Source of the DNA: Monomorium pharaonis
Lineage: Eukaryota; Arthropoda; Insecta; Hymenoptera; Formicidae
Length of the DNA: 64,000 nucleotides
Reading direction: 5' to 3'
NCBI RefSeq assembly: GCF_013373865.1
Contig: NC_050469.1
Coordinates: 20,080,046-20,144,045, forward strand
Shown here: piece after piece, positions 25,061-38,262 of the stretch
Layout of the letters: each line of letters begins with the position of its first letter
How positions within the stretch are numbered: position 1 is the stretch's first letter
Translations under genes and position numbers: made by a program
Notes under the pieces: model-generated
Seen by the model: only the letters and a program-made list of their open reading frames with translations
What the model was told of the DNA's origin: nothing
The model's database searches: none

Positions 25061-28000
25061 CAGATACAACCAAAATACTATAGCTATCATGAAGATGATC
25101 TATTCTGTATACATTTAATAATGTTTAGAAGAGTATATTCTAATCACTTTTTTATTCTAATTATATTAGTAGCAATATTTCTAAAGTAGTACCTTTTTAA
25201 ATTATATATATTTTATACATGTAATCAAATTTTATTTTTATATACAAAACAGCCGTATTTAATATATTTGAAATAATAGTTTTAAAGGAAACAAATTGTA
25301 TCATTTGACGATAAAAAGAAATTATGTTACTAAGTATATTTAGTTTTTGTATAGCAAACAAGCTTTATTTAATAAATTTAAACTTCTCATATTTTTTTAT
25401 TATTTTATAATAATTAACTATTGTAAAATAAAATGTATTATAAAGTTTAGCGAATAAAATTTTACATTTGTTTGTATTTCTACCATTGTTATGAAAAAAT
25501 ATAATTTTTATAGTGTTCTTTTCACTATTATTCTCGAAAAGCTTTTTAAGATCTTTTTTAGATATGCTAGGTTGTGCGTTTTTTACTGTGAATCGGGTTT
25601 ATGATGCGGTTCAGAAAAAAAAAAGTTTCATGCTGAGAGTTGGGTTGTACGCGTAACATAAAGAAATATATACCTGTATGTTTGTTAATAGTAATGATAA
25701 TATTAGTGGTAAAATTAGTAATAGTGTCTTATTATAAAATTACTTCTAATATACTTGCTAAATTAAACTTTGCAAACTTACAATTGCAAATTTATATTAT
25801 TAAAGATATTATTAGTTGTAAAATTACAAAGTTACTTGCTATTTAAAGGGAAGGTTACAAAATTTTTGTTGCTATTAATACATCTAAATAAAATAAATTT
25901 ATATACCAATTAAATTTGGTAATACTATTGCTATATATTTAAAACTTAGTTAATATTTTTAATGCTAAAAACAAGTTATTTTAAGAAGCAAGGATAAAAG
26001 TCACAAAATACTTAATTCTATTCATTTATAACAGTTTATGTATAGCTTTGTTATTTATAATCTATAACTTTAAATTTAAGTGAATAATTACACATATGGG
26101 TAAGTAAAAGATATTTAAAAATTATAATGTTACAAATTACACACTTTAATAGAATTGTTCTCAAAAATAATTTTTTATTAAAATAAATAATATTTCTATA
26201 CTTGATGCACATAATTAAACAACATGATTAAACAGGCTATAAATATATTAATAATACATTAATAAATAAATGATTTATATATAAAAGTTATCAGTTATAC
26301 CTATTAAAATAAATTATATAGTTTAACAAATTTACATTATTCATACACAGATACGAAATATATACAATATAAAATTAACATTTTTTAATATTTAATTTTT
26401 TTAAACACAAGTTAATATAATTATATATGTATATCTAATATATATATGTATATACAAACAAATTTTATAATTTTAAAAATTTCTGAAAACAACTTTTAAT
26501 ACATCTTTACTTCTCGAAACCACCCTTTTATGGAAAAATGTAATAAAATAAAAATTGTAGTAATTAGATTTCATTCTTTTTGGCGTGAAAAAAAACAGTG
26601 TGGTTCAAAAACAATTAAAAAAATTTTTTTTTATTTTTTTGCATATTACTATTAGATTTATATTATTTTTAATTTAAAAAATGTGCAATTTAAAGATAAA
26701 GATTTAATGATAATGTGTATATACAGATTTATCTAAAGACTGCATGCATGCTTTAATATTAAAAACTATAAAGTCTACACAATTTGATGATTCAATTACT
26801 GGTTGCAGATATAGAAGAAAAAATTTATATCCAAAACAACATAAATATCTAAAATTATTATAACACGTCTGTTAGATTATTTCTGTGTCTTCAAGATGTT
26901 TTTTTATCAATTTTAGACTGTGTTATGAGATTACAGTAAAACTTTAAATTAATTCTTTTCATTTAAGACGATTACTTTACAATGATATATTATCGACATA
27001 CTAAATTTAAGTTTTCCTTTGTTTATTAATAACAATTTTCAAGTTTAATTATAATATGTATATTATATGTAACTATTATATGTATAATATGAATTTGGTT
27101 AATTATATTAAAAGTTTATAATAAATTAATAAACATATATATTACATTAAGATAAATTACTTTATGTCGATATAATAGAATGCTCTGAGAAACATTGATT
27201 GAGCATCGGTATAATAAAGTCTCACTAAAATTTAACTTAATTACAAAGTCATTAAAATTAATTTATTATTATTAAATATTAAATTGTATGTGTATATAAA
27301 TAATTAAATAAAATATTTATACTTTTTTCATTTTACAATATATGATTTAAATACAATTTACTAACATAATATATATTTTCGTTGTTGTTAATTTGTTGTT
27401 GCTCTCATGTTTAAATATATTATAGAATTATCACATCAGGTTTTATTTAAAAACTTTAAAAAAGAAATTATTTTTTATAAAATATACAAGTTTAGGAAAA
27501 AATAAAAATATTTAGTTGAATTAATTTTTAATTATTTAAGATAAAACTATAATTATTTTACAATAAAATTGATTATTTATAATTTTGTAATTAAAAATTA
27601 GCAGACTATACAAAAATTATATTCTAGACAGATGCATGCGTATATCTCTCCCTAGCAAAATAGTATATGGCAGTATATTGGCTAATATTGGTTAAATATT
27701 GGTTATATTGGGAATGCATTGGCCAATATTTTCCCAATGTTTCCCAATGTAACGCCGATATTGGTTATAAAATATTGGCTCCAAATTAAAATGCAATTAA
27801 TGTCCAATATGAAAAATCGATTGGTTCAATATTGGCCCAATGCTGAACCAATATTGAACTAATATTTCTTTTTAGACAAATTGGCTAAATAAGATAAAGT
27901 GTCCACTTTACAATATTGGATCAATATTGAGAATATTGTCTTTATACTACTTTCCAAAATTGCGCTAATGTTTTTTGCTACTAGGGTTAGATCAGAACAC

Positions 28001-28270
28001 AAGATTTACATAGTGTATTTTTAAATATTATTTGGTTTATTTGCGAAGAAAAATATTATTAATTGTTCTAAACGTGATTCATAAGTAAAATAAGTTTTCT
28101 AAAAAATATTAATAGACATGTAAAAATATTAATAGACATGTAAATTAAAGTAAGTGTATAAACGATATAAATGAAATAAACTTATGCCAAGTTGAAGATA
28201 CATTTGGACAAAAAGATAAGAATGAATTAAATATGTATATACATATAATGTATATACATATTATTATTGT
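25060..28270. other. AT-rich desert
   Basis: The longest AT-rich stretch in the window, featureless except for the ATTGG/CCAAT element at 27650-27986 and a short direct duplication (ATATTAATAGACATGTAAA-type) near 28102-28143. Confidence 0.5.
27650..27986. repeat. ATTGG/CCAAT-rich element with imperfect inverted ends
   Basis: The core (about 27676-27920) contains eleven ATTGG and six CCAAT pentamers, many as AATATTGG. The ends are an imperfect inverted pair: CCCTAGCAAAATAG on the left, and a right end whose complement reads CCCTAGTAGCAAAAAA. There is no coding capacity. It looks like a discrete repeat insertion, probably a DNA-transposon derivative; the family is not recognised. Confidence 0.6.
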
Positions 28271-29750
28271 AATCAAATGCTACATAAACTTATGCTCTAC
28301 GCCAATGCTGCAACTGCACGTAGGTTGCATGTGGCAAACTCCACCCTTTGAGTGGTAGGCTTAACCAACAAAGGACCACCTCTCGTCACCATCATCTCCC
28401 ACTTCTGTTCGACACAATTTGATTCATGATGGCTGCGTTCAGCTCATATTGCCATCTTTGAGACACTCCGTGAACTATTGTGAGTTTTGTGGACTGGTAC
28501 TAAAAGTAATATCTTCGAGAAATTGTTACCGACTATCTATTAGAGAAGTTTTAGAGGTAAACTGTTCAGCCTTTTATCGTAGATGGCACTATTTCTGATT
28601 TCTAGAAACAAAAACGAATCGTGATATCCGACGATCTAATCATACTTTTTAAACTTGATTCGAGATGATATTATTCATGACAATACACACATAACTGGCA
28701 TACCAAAAAGAAGCTATAATAATTTTTTTCTACACACATGATCTACAAGCACAATGTATTACATAATAAAAATAATAAATAAAACATTCCTTTTTATATC
28801 ATAATATATCCTGACTTTCTAGTGTCTCGAATGTCTGCATAGCGCATATCTACTAGATCGTATTATAATAATTCCTCTCGACCTACTGCGTGTAGACGTC
28901 ACATCGCATTTGAAGGTGCTATGGCGCACAACCTCGCTGTCTGTCTTACATAACCGTTGAATTCCCATGAGTCCAGTATTCTGAAATATGAAACTGATAT
29001 TGGTCAAAGAAAGACGGTTCTTTCTTTATGGAAGATGACATCAACTGAATTCACAACGTCTATATACAAAATGCCTAAAAAACGAATTTATGTAAAGAGG
29101 AAAAGTATTGATTTATTTTACTTTTATTTAAAAATTTATATTTATAAGTGTCTTACTTTATATTTTAAACACTTAGTACAATAAGTATAAAAATGGTATA
29201 AAAATGTATTACAAGAATTATTTATAACTTATTGTAAAACTTATTATTATAATAATTAGTATATACCAATGTAAGTAACTACGCGTTAATCTCATAGAGA
29301 TAATAAGCATTCGTAAAAAAGAGAGCTCGTATTGATACGTTGATAGCTTGTGAATCAATAGTGAGCTTCTCAGAAAAATAATGATGGAATAGACGGAGTT
29401 GTTTGCGGGTAGAACTTCCCTCACTGCTACTCCTCAACTTGGAAGCTGCTACCAAATCTCAGCCCGTCACTACCCGTGTGATTGATATCTGCCTTCCTCT
29501 TTTCTTCATCTGTACAATTCGCATCACGAAGAGAGAAAACTATTTCGTTCGCGCTTTTTTCGCGATCAAATTCCCATTTTACTAGATCGTAAAATATTCA
29601 GTTATCTTACCTTTATTAAAAATAACTTATTTCAATTAAATATAATTAATAGAATGATAATAGCATTATGCAGTCAAAGCGTTTATGCATATGAGTAAAA
29701 ATAAACTAATTACAATAATATTATTCGTCAATATGTTAAATGGTATCGTG
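28270..29750. other. No gene: balanced islands at 28.27-28.66, 28.81-29.05 and 29.38-29.58 kb
   Basis: Short open frames only. On the minus strand a CATATTTCAG acceptor-like site (about 28980-28989) and a TTAT|GTAAGAC donor-like site (about 28944-28950) bracket about 31 bases. This is too little to call an exon. Confidence 0.35.
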
Positions 29751-30560
29751 ACGAAACTGTTTTTGCAAGCGTTTTATAAGCATTTCGTGAAACGGCATCG
29801 CGAAAACTAGCACGCTTCAACGACCAACACCAGTTTCAGGTAGCGCAAGCAGCAACGTTGGCAGGTTAGGTGAGTAGGCGATGGAGTACCAGCCGAGTTC
29901 TGCGGCCGTCACGTCGGAGTGACGAGTGCCTTCCCCTCCAACCTACCAAACCCATCCACCCGTCGGCCGCCCAACGTCACCCAATACCACCGCCGCCAGC
30001 CACATACCCTCAGAGGGCTCTCCAGGTTCTCCGGAACCGCGGAGCACCCCCTTTCACTCTTTGCTTCTCTTCGGCCTCTCTTCCTTCAACTACGGCCGAC
30101 TAGTAGTCGAGGAATTCGAGTTGCTATAAATCTCCCTTGACGGGCGCGATGCCAACATGGCGAGGAAGGGGCCGGGACATGGGTTGCGGGGAACTGCGAG
30201 AACGAAGAAGGGAGGTGGCGTAGATAGGCGGCGGGATGGGGATGCTAGAAAGGAGGGAAACGCGCTTCGCCATACCAGGAATTGTAATAGTTTTGCTAGT
30301 GGGGTTAACGCGATGTGCGAGTGCGCCCCCGCGAGAATAGAAAGAACCCCAAGATCGGATGATGTGGCTCTGTCTTGGTCCACACCATTCCGGACCAAGG
30401 GATACTTCTGCTTTTGTTAAGGCCTGTCACTCAAGATTCGCGTTATGCGGGGACGCGAACAAACCCTTCCGTCGCGGTTTGAAAACTGTGGAAGCAATTT
30501 TCCCTGCTCGTCGCGATATTTTCTTACAAAAAAGAAAACTATGCAAAAATGCTCGTTAAA
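29750..30560. other. GC-rich island with promoter-like signals on the plus strand
   Basis: This is the most GC-rich stretch between mir-10 and Scr. The plus strand has an AGGTGAGT donor-like site near 29867 and a CTATAAATC TATA-like site near 30124-30132. Overlapping open frames in three or more frames on both strands reflect composition rather than coding. It may be a regulatory element or a start region for a non-coding transcript. Confidence 0.25.
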
Positions 30561-33500
30561 TTAAACAAAATTAAAATAATTATCTCTTAATCCTATTGTA
30601 AACAGCAATTCCTTTTGTTGTCAAAATGTATAATAATATAGAAATTGAGATCTCTCTTTGGAAAACTCAAGTAGTTATTCTTTTTTACTGAGCAATAAAA
30701 TTTTAATACTTCTCTGCTATTTATGAAAAAGAATATTATTAATGACTTAGTAAAATTACTTTTTCTCAAATGAGTTCTTAATCTTGACGCAATAAAAGAA
30801 ATAAAGCACAAACAAATTACGATAAAAGAAACTGGAAGTAGACATTCTTAGGAAGCAACAAAAAGATCTAAAACTTTTCAGGTGTCGACTGCATCGTCGT
30901 CGCACGTGAACTATGAACTCGTCGGTGAGTTCATCAAGTAAGTTGGATTGAGGCAAGTCTTGTTTTCTTTGCCGCGATTTAGAAGCACGATAAGACGCTC
31001 ATGATTCGACTAGCGTTCTATATCTATCTCCTAATGATCCGTCGCGAATGGCGACCTTTAATTTACCGATGTTACATCGATAAAGATGTTATCAGCTACG
31101 TACATTAAGTAATGCTATATAATGCTATATAAAATTAGATTTTTTTTTTAAATTTTCTGTTTTATGTTTGCACTAGATTAAAGGAAGTAAAAATTATTTT
31201 TAATAGATTTTTAATATATGTAACGTAATATATACCTTTACATTCTTCTATATAAACGTAACTAATTAAAAAAATTGTCGTTGAATATTTACAAAGAAAA
31301 GAAGTTTAAATTTACGACGTGTGATATCCATTGCGAATTCCAACAATAAAAACGTTTATACCTCTTTTAAGTGATTGATGTATGAAAGAAACCCTTTTAA
31401 AGTTGTCACGATTATGTCAATATTCAAGGTTTAGGGCAAAAAGATGCATCCGTCTCACTGACAGTTTTTTGACGTCAAGGTCAACAGTTTTAGAAATGTC
31501 AATTTTACGTCACAAAAATCTGTACTCTAATAAATCTTACTTGAAACCCTTCTGGAAAAATATGTATTGCAATTGTAACACATGTACTGTATTAAAATAC
31601 AATAAGTTGTTAAAAAGGCTATTTTTATTGTCGATTTTATTTAAGTTAAATTATTATTATATTACGGATTTTTATATTTTTAATATTTTATAGAAAGTTT
31701 GTAAAACAATGATTAAAACATATGGGGTATTCAGAATTAGAGACATGTTAGAAGGTTAACAATAATATGCAAAATATGACGGCAAATTGAATCTGCAATG
31801 AAACTATTATACGTCGATATATATACGTCGATGAATGAAATGATGCATTTCTCGAAAGCAGTGTCTCGAGACTGAGAGAAGCATGCTTGGGGGCATAAAT
31901 CAATTAAATTATAAATTACTATACAGAAGTTGAGCAAAACGACCACCTGTTGAGGATAGGACAAGGAAAGTAGGATGAAGGGATGAAGTGGGGTAGCTAT
32001 CTCGTAAATTCCGTGCTGCTACCACCCTGCATCTATGTATAGAAGCGCTTACTTCTTATTTTCGCTCACTTCTTTTATCATAACCTGTTTCTAAAATATA
32101 ATTTCCAAGTTATCTCTCTATAATTAAATAAATATATCTGTATATTTAAATCTATTTGTCAAAGCATATTCTCTTGTAATTGTAACATAAGGCAATAAAT
32201 TAAATCTTTAGAATAGGTGCAATATTTAATTTGTAAATACATAGATTCCTAACTTTGTGTGCGTTGTTCATAGGCGTAGTATTTAACATACTCATTAAAT
32301 TGTTTTCAAAACTTTATTTTTACTGATTGCAGTTGTAAATTTATTTATATTATAATTTAATATAATTTTAAAAATATTAATCGATGTATCAGTTTTTATC
32401 ATTATATGATACATCTTTTCTGTCTGGTTATTTTGTTATATAAAAATTAATAATACAAGACAGTAAACTTAATTTTTAAAATAGGTGCTACACTTAATTT
32501 ATAAGTATGTAAAATAATAATTTCAATTATACTCTAATCACTAGTGATTCGTGGCAATCCACATCGTTTGCGAGAAAGTTGTTAATATTTCAGCTCTAAA
32601 GCGGATTTGGTAGATAAGCGTATAATTGGGAATGCGAAGAAAGTAGTAGGTAGGGACATTGAGAGCTGCCAGGGATGATTAATTCTTGTCGGAAAGCGCT
32701 AGACCCTTTGGAACTCGGTTGTAGCGTCCCCGCCACCCTCGCCTTTCCCATTCCACACTGGCCCTCCTCGCTCTTCATACAACCACCTCATTCCTCTCGC
32801 GCACTCAACCCTCTGAACCTCTCTTACCACCGGCAGACTTTCTCGTTTCGTTTGTTCTCCGCCCGTGTCATTCGTTATTACATCGTAGAAACTCGCGGAT
32901 ATTTGGAATTCCAAGTGACGTCTAAAGGGAGCCGGTGCTTTAACCGATAACTCGGTTTCTTACCTTAAAGAAAACTATGTCCGACGCTGTTTTTGTTAAT
33001 ATTCTTACATGGACACTAGCATATTGAAAAATTAATGTTGTAAAAAAATCAATCGGCATACTCGCTGTCTTAATTCTCTTTTATTAAGGAGAAACGTTCA
33101 ATCAGCAATGTGACGCTATCAATGCATATATCCCGATATAATCGTGAAAAATACATATGTGAAATAATATTACAGAATACGTGCTACGCAAACGTTATAC
33201 GAAAATTATACGAATCGTAAGTAATAATCAAGAGTTGTACTATACATATATCCATTGCAATCTTAAAAGTAGTTCCAGAATTCGATTCATCTCAAATTCG
33301 AACTCATCCGGTGGCCCCATCTTGCAAGGGCCAAGAAGCGCACGCGTCCGATATCGGTTGCATTTGCATAAGGCTATCGTCTTCCCTTTGTTGCGGACTC
33401 GCCTCCCACGTACGTGGCGAGGCTGTCACTCAGAGTTTCAGGACTCTCCTCAGTCTTCTCTCACATCAGCCGCGGATCAGTACTCCTCTCTATCTCCCTC

Positions 33501-35360
33501 GGTATTTCTTCCTCCTTTCTCCTTTTTTCTCGATTTCAAACCTCCCCACAGCACACAGCAAGCACCTACACCCTGTCTTCGCTACCTTGCCTGCATTCCT
33601 GCATACTATTACACACGGAGCTGCGCTTACATACATTTCGTTTGTAACGCATGTATTACTTGTTTCAAGTAAAACCATGCTGGATACTATTCCATAGACT
33701 TCTGAAGTGTGAAATTTTTCACAAGGTACCATTGACGGGCGTCGACAGCTATTTACGACGGGCTACGCAAATAGATTTCTGATATTAAAAAAAGACTTGT
33801 TAAAATGTCAAGCACTACAAATAATACGAAAATAATCGTCTCGTTAGTCATCAAGTTAATAAGATTCTAGCATTCAATTTGACTTTTTAATTTTTTCTTT
33901 CTTCTATTTTTATTTCTTCTCAAATATGTTATACTTTATATTTGTTTTGTATTTTAATATATTAAATTAATAATGCTGATAATATCTTACTTAAAAAAAC
34001 TATTTTTTATGATTAAATAATTTCATAACTCAACAATTCAAAAATTTATAATTTGTAACTTCAACTTCAATAGTCACAATTCAACGTTTATCTCTTTTGT
34101 CTCATATTTGCCGCCGTGCCAATATCAGAGAATTTACTGGGTGTCAAGATGGGAATCTTGATATCGCAGCGCGATAGTCGACCAAAACATTTCGGACGGT
34201 CACGAACGGACAGCGAAGACAAAACGTATAAAACGCAAAGGCAGAGATCCCGAGGCCGGGGTGTTCCGCTAACGCGATACTCTGCACACTCTTCGAATAG
34301 TTCTCTTCTTGCCCACGAAGTGCGGAGGTCTTCGGTGGTTCCACCGAACCACCTAACTGAAGATGGGACGAAACGTACTTGGTGGATACGGGACGAGAAT
34401 GGTAACCGCATTAATAAAACATTAAGGTTTTGTAGACGATGTATCGATGTAGTGTTTATATTATCTTCTTTGATGTCGACATGTGAATTGGACAGATTTG
34501 TTATTCAGACTCCGTACATAAAAGTGCTGAAGTCTTGCTCTGCTCCGTTTGTGGACAGGGCGGGTATCGACAACTCGGACATCGATGGACGGACGGACGG
34601 ACGGACGGACGAACAGACGGAACGTACGAACGTGAGCGCAGATAGATAAACGTGAACGGCCTGTGTTTCAAGTTTGCGCTCTGGGTCCCTGCCCTGCTTG
34701 TCAGACGGCCAATACGTAGAAGAGGGGTCTTATCCATACGCAGATAGCTTACTGCTCTCTTAACTTGTTACTGTACGTATTTTCAAAGTTATTTCCCGGG
34801 CAGCTGATACGTTTTCCTATGAGAGAGGATATATTATAAAACAGACATAGAACAAAATTAATTTTTGTCATAAAGTGTCTCAAAATGCATTTTATCAGAA
34901 TCGACACAACGTAAAGGCAGATATTTCGACGACAGGTCGCTTTTATGAATGGAAAGGGATAAATTCATATAAGCAACCGAGTTTTCTTTTATGATTATCT
35001 TCGACCAGGTCTTTCGTTACTAAACGTTTCCATGTCGAATTACACTCGACATGATTGCTCGATAAATCCCACACCTTGAACAAGACTTAATTTCACAATA
35101 GACGACCTACGCGCACTCATTTCTCGAAGCCGCGTGGTATCGACATTCTTCGCGATGTCGTGCCCGGGACTCCGCGCGGTCCCCCTCCACTCGCCACACG
35201 GTACTGTGATCCCGAACCTTGACTCTTCATTAATCACCCCGTGGTATCAATGACTGACTGAGTGACTGACGGCAGGCGAGAGGTATTATATACCTACGGT
35301 GTTCGCGCGAAAGCTGATGCTCGTCGTGGGGATCTTTCTCGTCTCTGATAGACTGACGAG
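30560..35360. other. No gene: alternating AT-rich tracts and GC-balanced islands
   Basis: Islands at 30.88-31.08, 32.54-32.96, 33.18-33.78 and 34.08-35.36 kb carry open frames on both strands that overlap and are compositionally simple (Ser/Pro-rich or repeat-derived). No homeodomain, zinc finger or other domain is seen. Confidence 0.35.
34584..34612. repeat. (GGAC)n tetranucleotide repeat
   Basis: About seven GGAC units in a GC-balanced island, followed by diverging GAACAGAC-type units. Confidence 0.9.
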
Positions 35361-37280
35361 AGCCTTGTCTGAAAACTTTCCTATGCTTTCCCCTTTCCAT
35401 TTCGCATACAGCGTAATAGCTTATTCGAGAAAATTGCGTTTTCTTGTATAATTTTCTTTATATCAACTCACAATGCGAAACGATACACGCATATTGATAT
35501 CGAGCGAGGATAAGATTGCTCTAATGCGATTGTTTAAATTTGTTGCCGTGTCCAATTATGTGCAAGGATAGGAGGCAAGTTAATTACCGCGATGCCGAAG
35601 AACATTCAACTCGGGAATTTCAGTCCATACTTATACTTTCCGATAGAAGAGCAGTCTGATTTAATGGAGGGGTCACGACCTTACGGTAGGCTGGCGCCAT
35701 AGCGCCTCTTTATGGCAGTATTCCGTTACGGACTATACACCGAAAGTCACGGTTACCTTGCCGCAGTCCCTAACAAAGGTGCACCTACGAAGCCAATCGA
35801 ATACGCGTCGTCATCGTCGGTAGCTTAGACGATCTTAGTCGTTTGAGTCTTGTGACGGATCGTGACTCGCGTGTAAGTCTTGTTTCTTCTCTTGTTTTCT
35901 TGTTACACGACTCCTGTCCGCTTCGGTAGTTTTCGAGGGTGTGACTCTGCTTTATCACACACGGCTCTCTGCTGCCGATACGCGATTCTTATCGGTGATC
36001 CTTTCAGGCTGAATAAAATGTGAACTGTCCGTGGCCGAGCGTGCATATACTTATGAATGTAAATTGATGATGGTTAAATTTTGCAATTAGCCCCGCAGGG
36101 CTAATTAATTTTATAATTAATACGATTTGAGGTCAGCACCGCTAATTGAAATTTGTCTAACAATCCGATTTACCGCGGACGATTTAGTCCAATATGTTTG
36201 CCTAATTAAAATAATGAGATGCGCTACTCTGTATCACGGTTAGATAACCTCGCCTGGTCATCGTGCAATTCTTCAACATGTACGTTATCATGTTTCACGT
36301 TTGAGCAATAAAGCGAACGCGTTTAAGTATCAGCAATTATAAACATAATAATTATCGTCGTGCGTCATAATTATAACATTGCCGTCGAATTCTTTTTATT
36401 ACACATAGATGTTAATATGCTTAATTTATAAAATAATTACGTACTTAATAATTTTATGCACGCCTTATATCGAGAGCGCTATCGAAACGGCGGCATTAAT
36501 TCTTCCGGTTTTATAGGTGCGAGAAAAGAAATGGACATCGATGATTTCTGTACGTCATACCATTTAATAATTACAATTTAAATTATATTTATAATTATAC
36601 GGATCTTACACGTACGGTGCTCTAGGTTACGTAGATGTAATAAGTAAATATTTTTAGTTAGGCTATTTTACGTATATTACATGGAATGAAATAACATTTG
36701 AGTGACGCTACGCGAACGTAATACTTGAGCTTAATTTAACTTGGAGAGAACGCATTTCTTTGCACCTGACGAATAAATAGTAAATATCTGCAGTTTCCAT
36801 TCCGTCTCTTATTTCGCCACACCGCGGGCATTGGCTACGAACGACTCTGAATCGATTTTCGATAAGCATCGAGATAGCACGTATCCCGCAATGGATCTCG
36901 TGTAAAAGAGTAATGCAAATCTTGCATTATTTGTGCACATCATTCATAGGTACGGGACGTGTTGTACGACACGTGGCGTAAACAACAAAAAAAATAATAA
37001 TAACGAAACAAATAAAATACAATATTAACACTCGACCAAATCATAAGTAACAGATTCACTCTCAATACAATAATAAAGATAATATCAAGAATTTCAATAA
37101 TGATAATGATCATAATAATAATATTAATAATAATAATATAATAATGCTCACTATGCTTTATTTAAATATCCATATAACGTACCAGGCGATAACGAAAAAG
37201 AATTACTCCTGACACAGCATTCTTGTAAGACACAAATAATTTTTTATATGTTCTATATGACAAATTCAAATATAGTTCCA
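35360..37280. other. GC-balanced flank downstream of Scr, no gene
   Basis: High-complexity sequence without convincing exons. It contains repeated TTTATGG, TAATTA and ATAATTA homeodomain-type sites and the hairpin at 36085. It is a candidate regulatory region, or additional 3' UTR if transcription runs further. Confidence 0.35.
36085..36106. other. Perfect 9-bp hairpin with 4-base loop
   Basis: AATTAGCCC, loop CGCA, GGGCTAATT. A TAATTA homeodomain-type site overlaps the right arm. It lies about 1.2 kb beyond the probable Scr 3' end. Confidence 0.6.
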
Positions 37281-37482
37281 AAGTTATTTTATTTATTTCA
37301 AATTAATTAAATGCAAAATGTATATTACCAGTCCGTGAGTGGTTTTGTTTAAATATAAATGTGTAACATTAGATAATGTAATTTATCAATTTATGAATCA
37401 ATGCGACAAAAGAAAAGTTCTTTCGTTAACGCCTCGCACAATGATAACGTCTCGTTCGATATCGCGTTATATATTTAATAAT

Positions 37483-37490
37483 TATGTACA
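37483..37490 (-). promoter_or_regulatory. Pumilio-type element UGUACAUA (distal)
   Basis: The Scr-sense strand reads TGTACATA, matching the Pumilio consensus UGUANAUA. It lies just past the 37523-37528 AATAAA, so it is transcribed only if a more distal polyadenylation site is used. The motif is short and could occur by chance in AT-rich sequence. Confidence 0.35.
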
Positions 37491-37522
37491 ATTCAATGCT
37501 AGCCTAGCTAGAAGGTCTCTTC

Positions 37523-37528
37523 TTTATT
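37523..37528 (-). terminator. Candidate Scr polyadenylation signal AATAAA
   Basis: The plus strand reads TTTATT, so AATAAA is in the Scr sense, about 60 bases beyond the miR-10 site. It is the nearest canonical signal that would keep the site in the transcript. Other AATAAA hexamers occur at 38009-38014 and 37775-37780 (proximal) and near 37283-37297 (distal). Confidence 0.4.
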
Positions 37529-37586
37529 TGTTTCTTCTCTCGCTTGTACCGCTTAGAATCTCGAACAACATACACACATACTAAAT

Positions 37587-37609
37587 TCCCTGTATTCTTC
37601 CGAATTTGC
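37587..37609 (-). promoter_or_regulatory. miR-10-5p target site in the Scr 3' UTR
   Basis: Read in the Scr sense the site contains TACAGGGA, an 8-mer match to miR-10-5p (positions 2-8 paired, plus A opposite position 1). The plus strand reads CCCTGTA at 37588-37594 and CCGAATTTG at 37600-37608. The same two blocks occur in miR-10-5p itself, where 3 bases separate them; here there are 5. Seed and 3' supplementary pairing are therefore both complete around a small internal loop. Scr has been reported as a predicted miR-10 target in other insects. Function here is inferred. Confidence 0.8.
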
Positions 37610-38262
37610 ATCGCGTAACGCGCGGTTATGACAATTCAATTAAGCATTAGAGCGACTGCTTTTCTTCTTTGTCGTATCACAAGATAATTACTCGAATACT
37701 AGCTAATTAGTTTACACATTTGCGCTCGTTTCCCGGTTAACTAATCGATATCAAATCGTTTTTCTTGGATCCTTTTTATTGAGTCATGCGGGGTAATACG
37801 GTTTCTCTTGTAACATTCAACCACACATTTATGTATATCCTGCGCCGATAAATACGCGTAATCAGGCAGCACGTGCATGTAATTTTGCGTTAGATATTCA
37901 GCGCTACATGCACATACATTGCACCATCAAAGTCAGACATACTCATAATGCATCCGGGGTCACTTATCCCGTTCGACCGCACAAAACATTTCCTTTTCTT
38001 TTTTTCTTTTTATTTAATAGCTCGGACTTTTTAAAACTATGGTTATGGAAACTAATAAGTTCTTATGTGGATTAAAGTTATTATAGTCGATGCGCGAGAA
38101 ACAATAGTAGTCCATTTGTTGTATCAATCTTCGCGATAAAATGCTTGATGCGGTAGAATAAAATGAATATAATAAGTTTTCGCGCGAGATTTTTCTACGT
38201 ATCGACAATATAGGAACAACGTGGCTGCTCCAGAGAGACATTGGTTACATTATGCTGCAAAT

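Noticed and set aside
33181..33697. Plus-strand open frames of 128-163 codons
   Set aside because: Three overlapping frames are open in the same pyrimidine-rich stretch, so composition explains them.
34116..34649. 177-codon plus-strand open frame, the longest outside Scr and entirely unrecognised
   Set aside because: Overlapped by an antisense open frame; Arg/Ser/Thr-rich; its end is the (GGAC)n repeat. No domain or splice pattern supports it.
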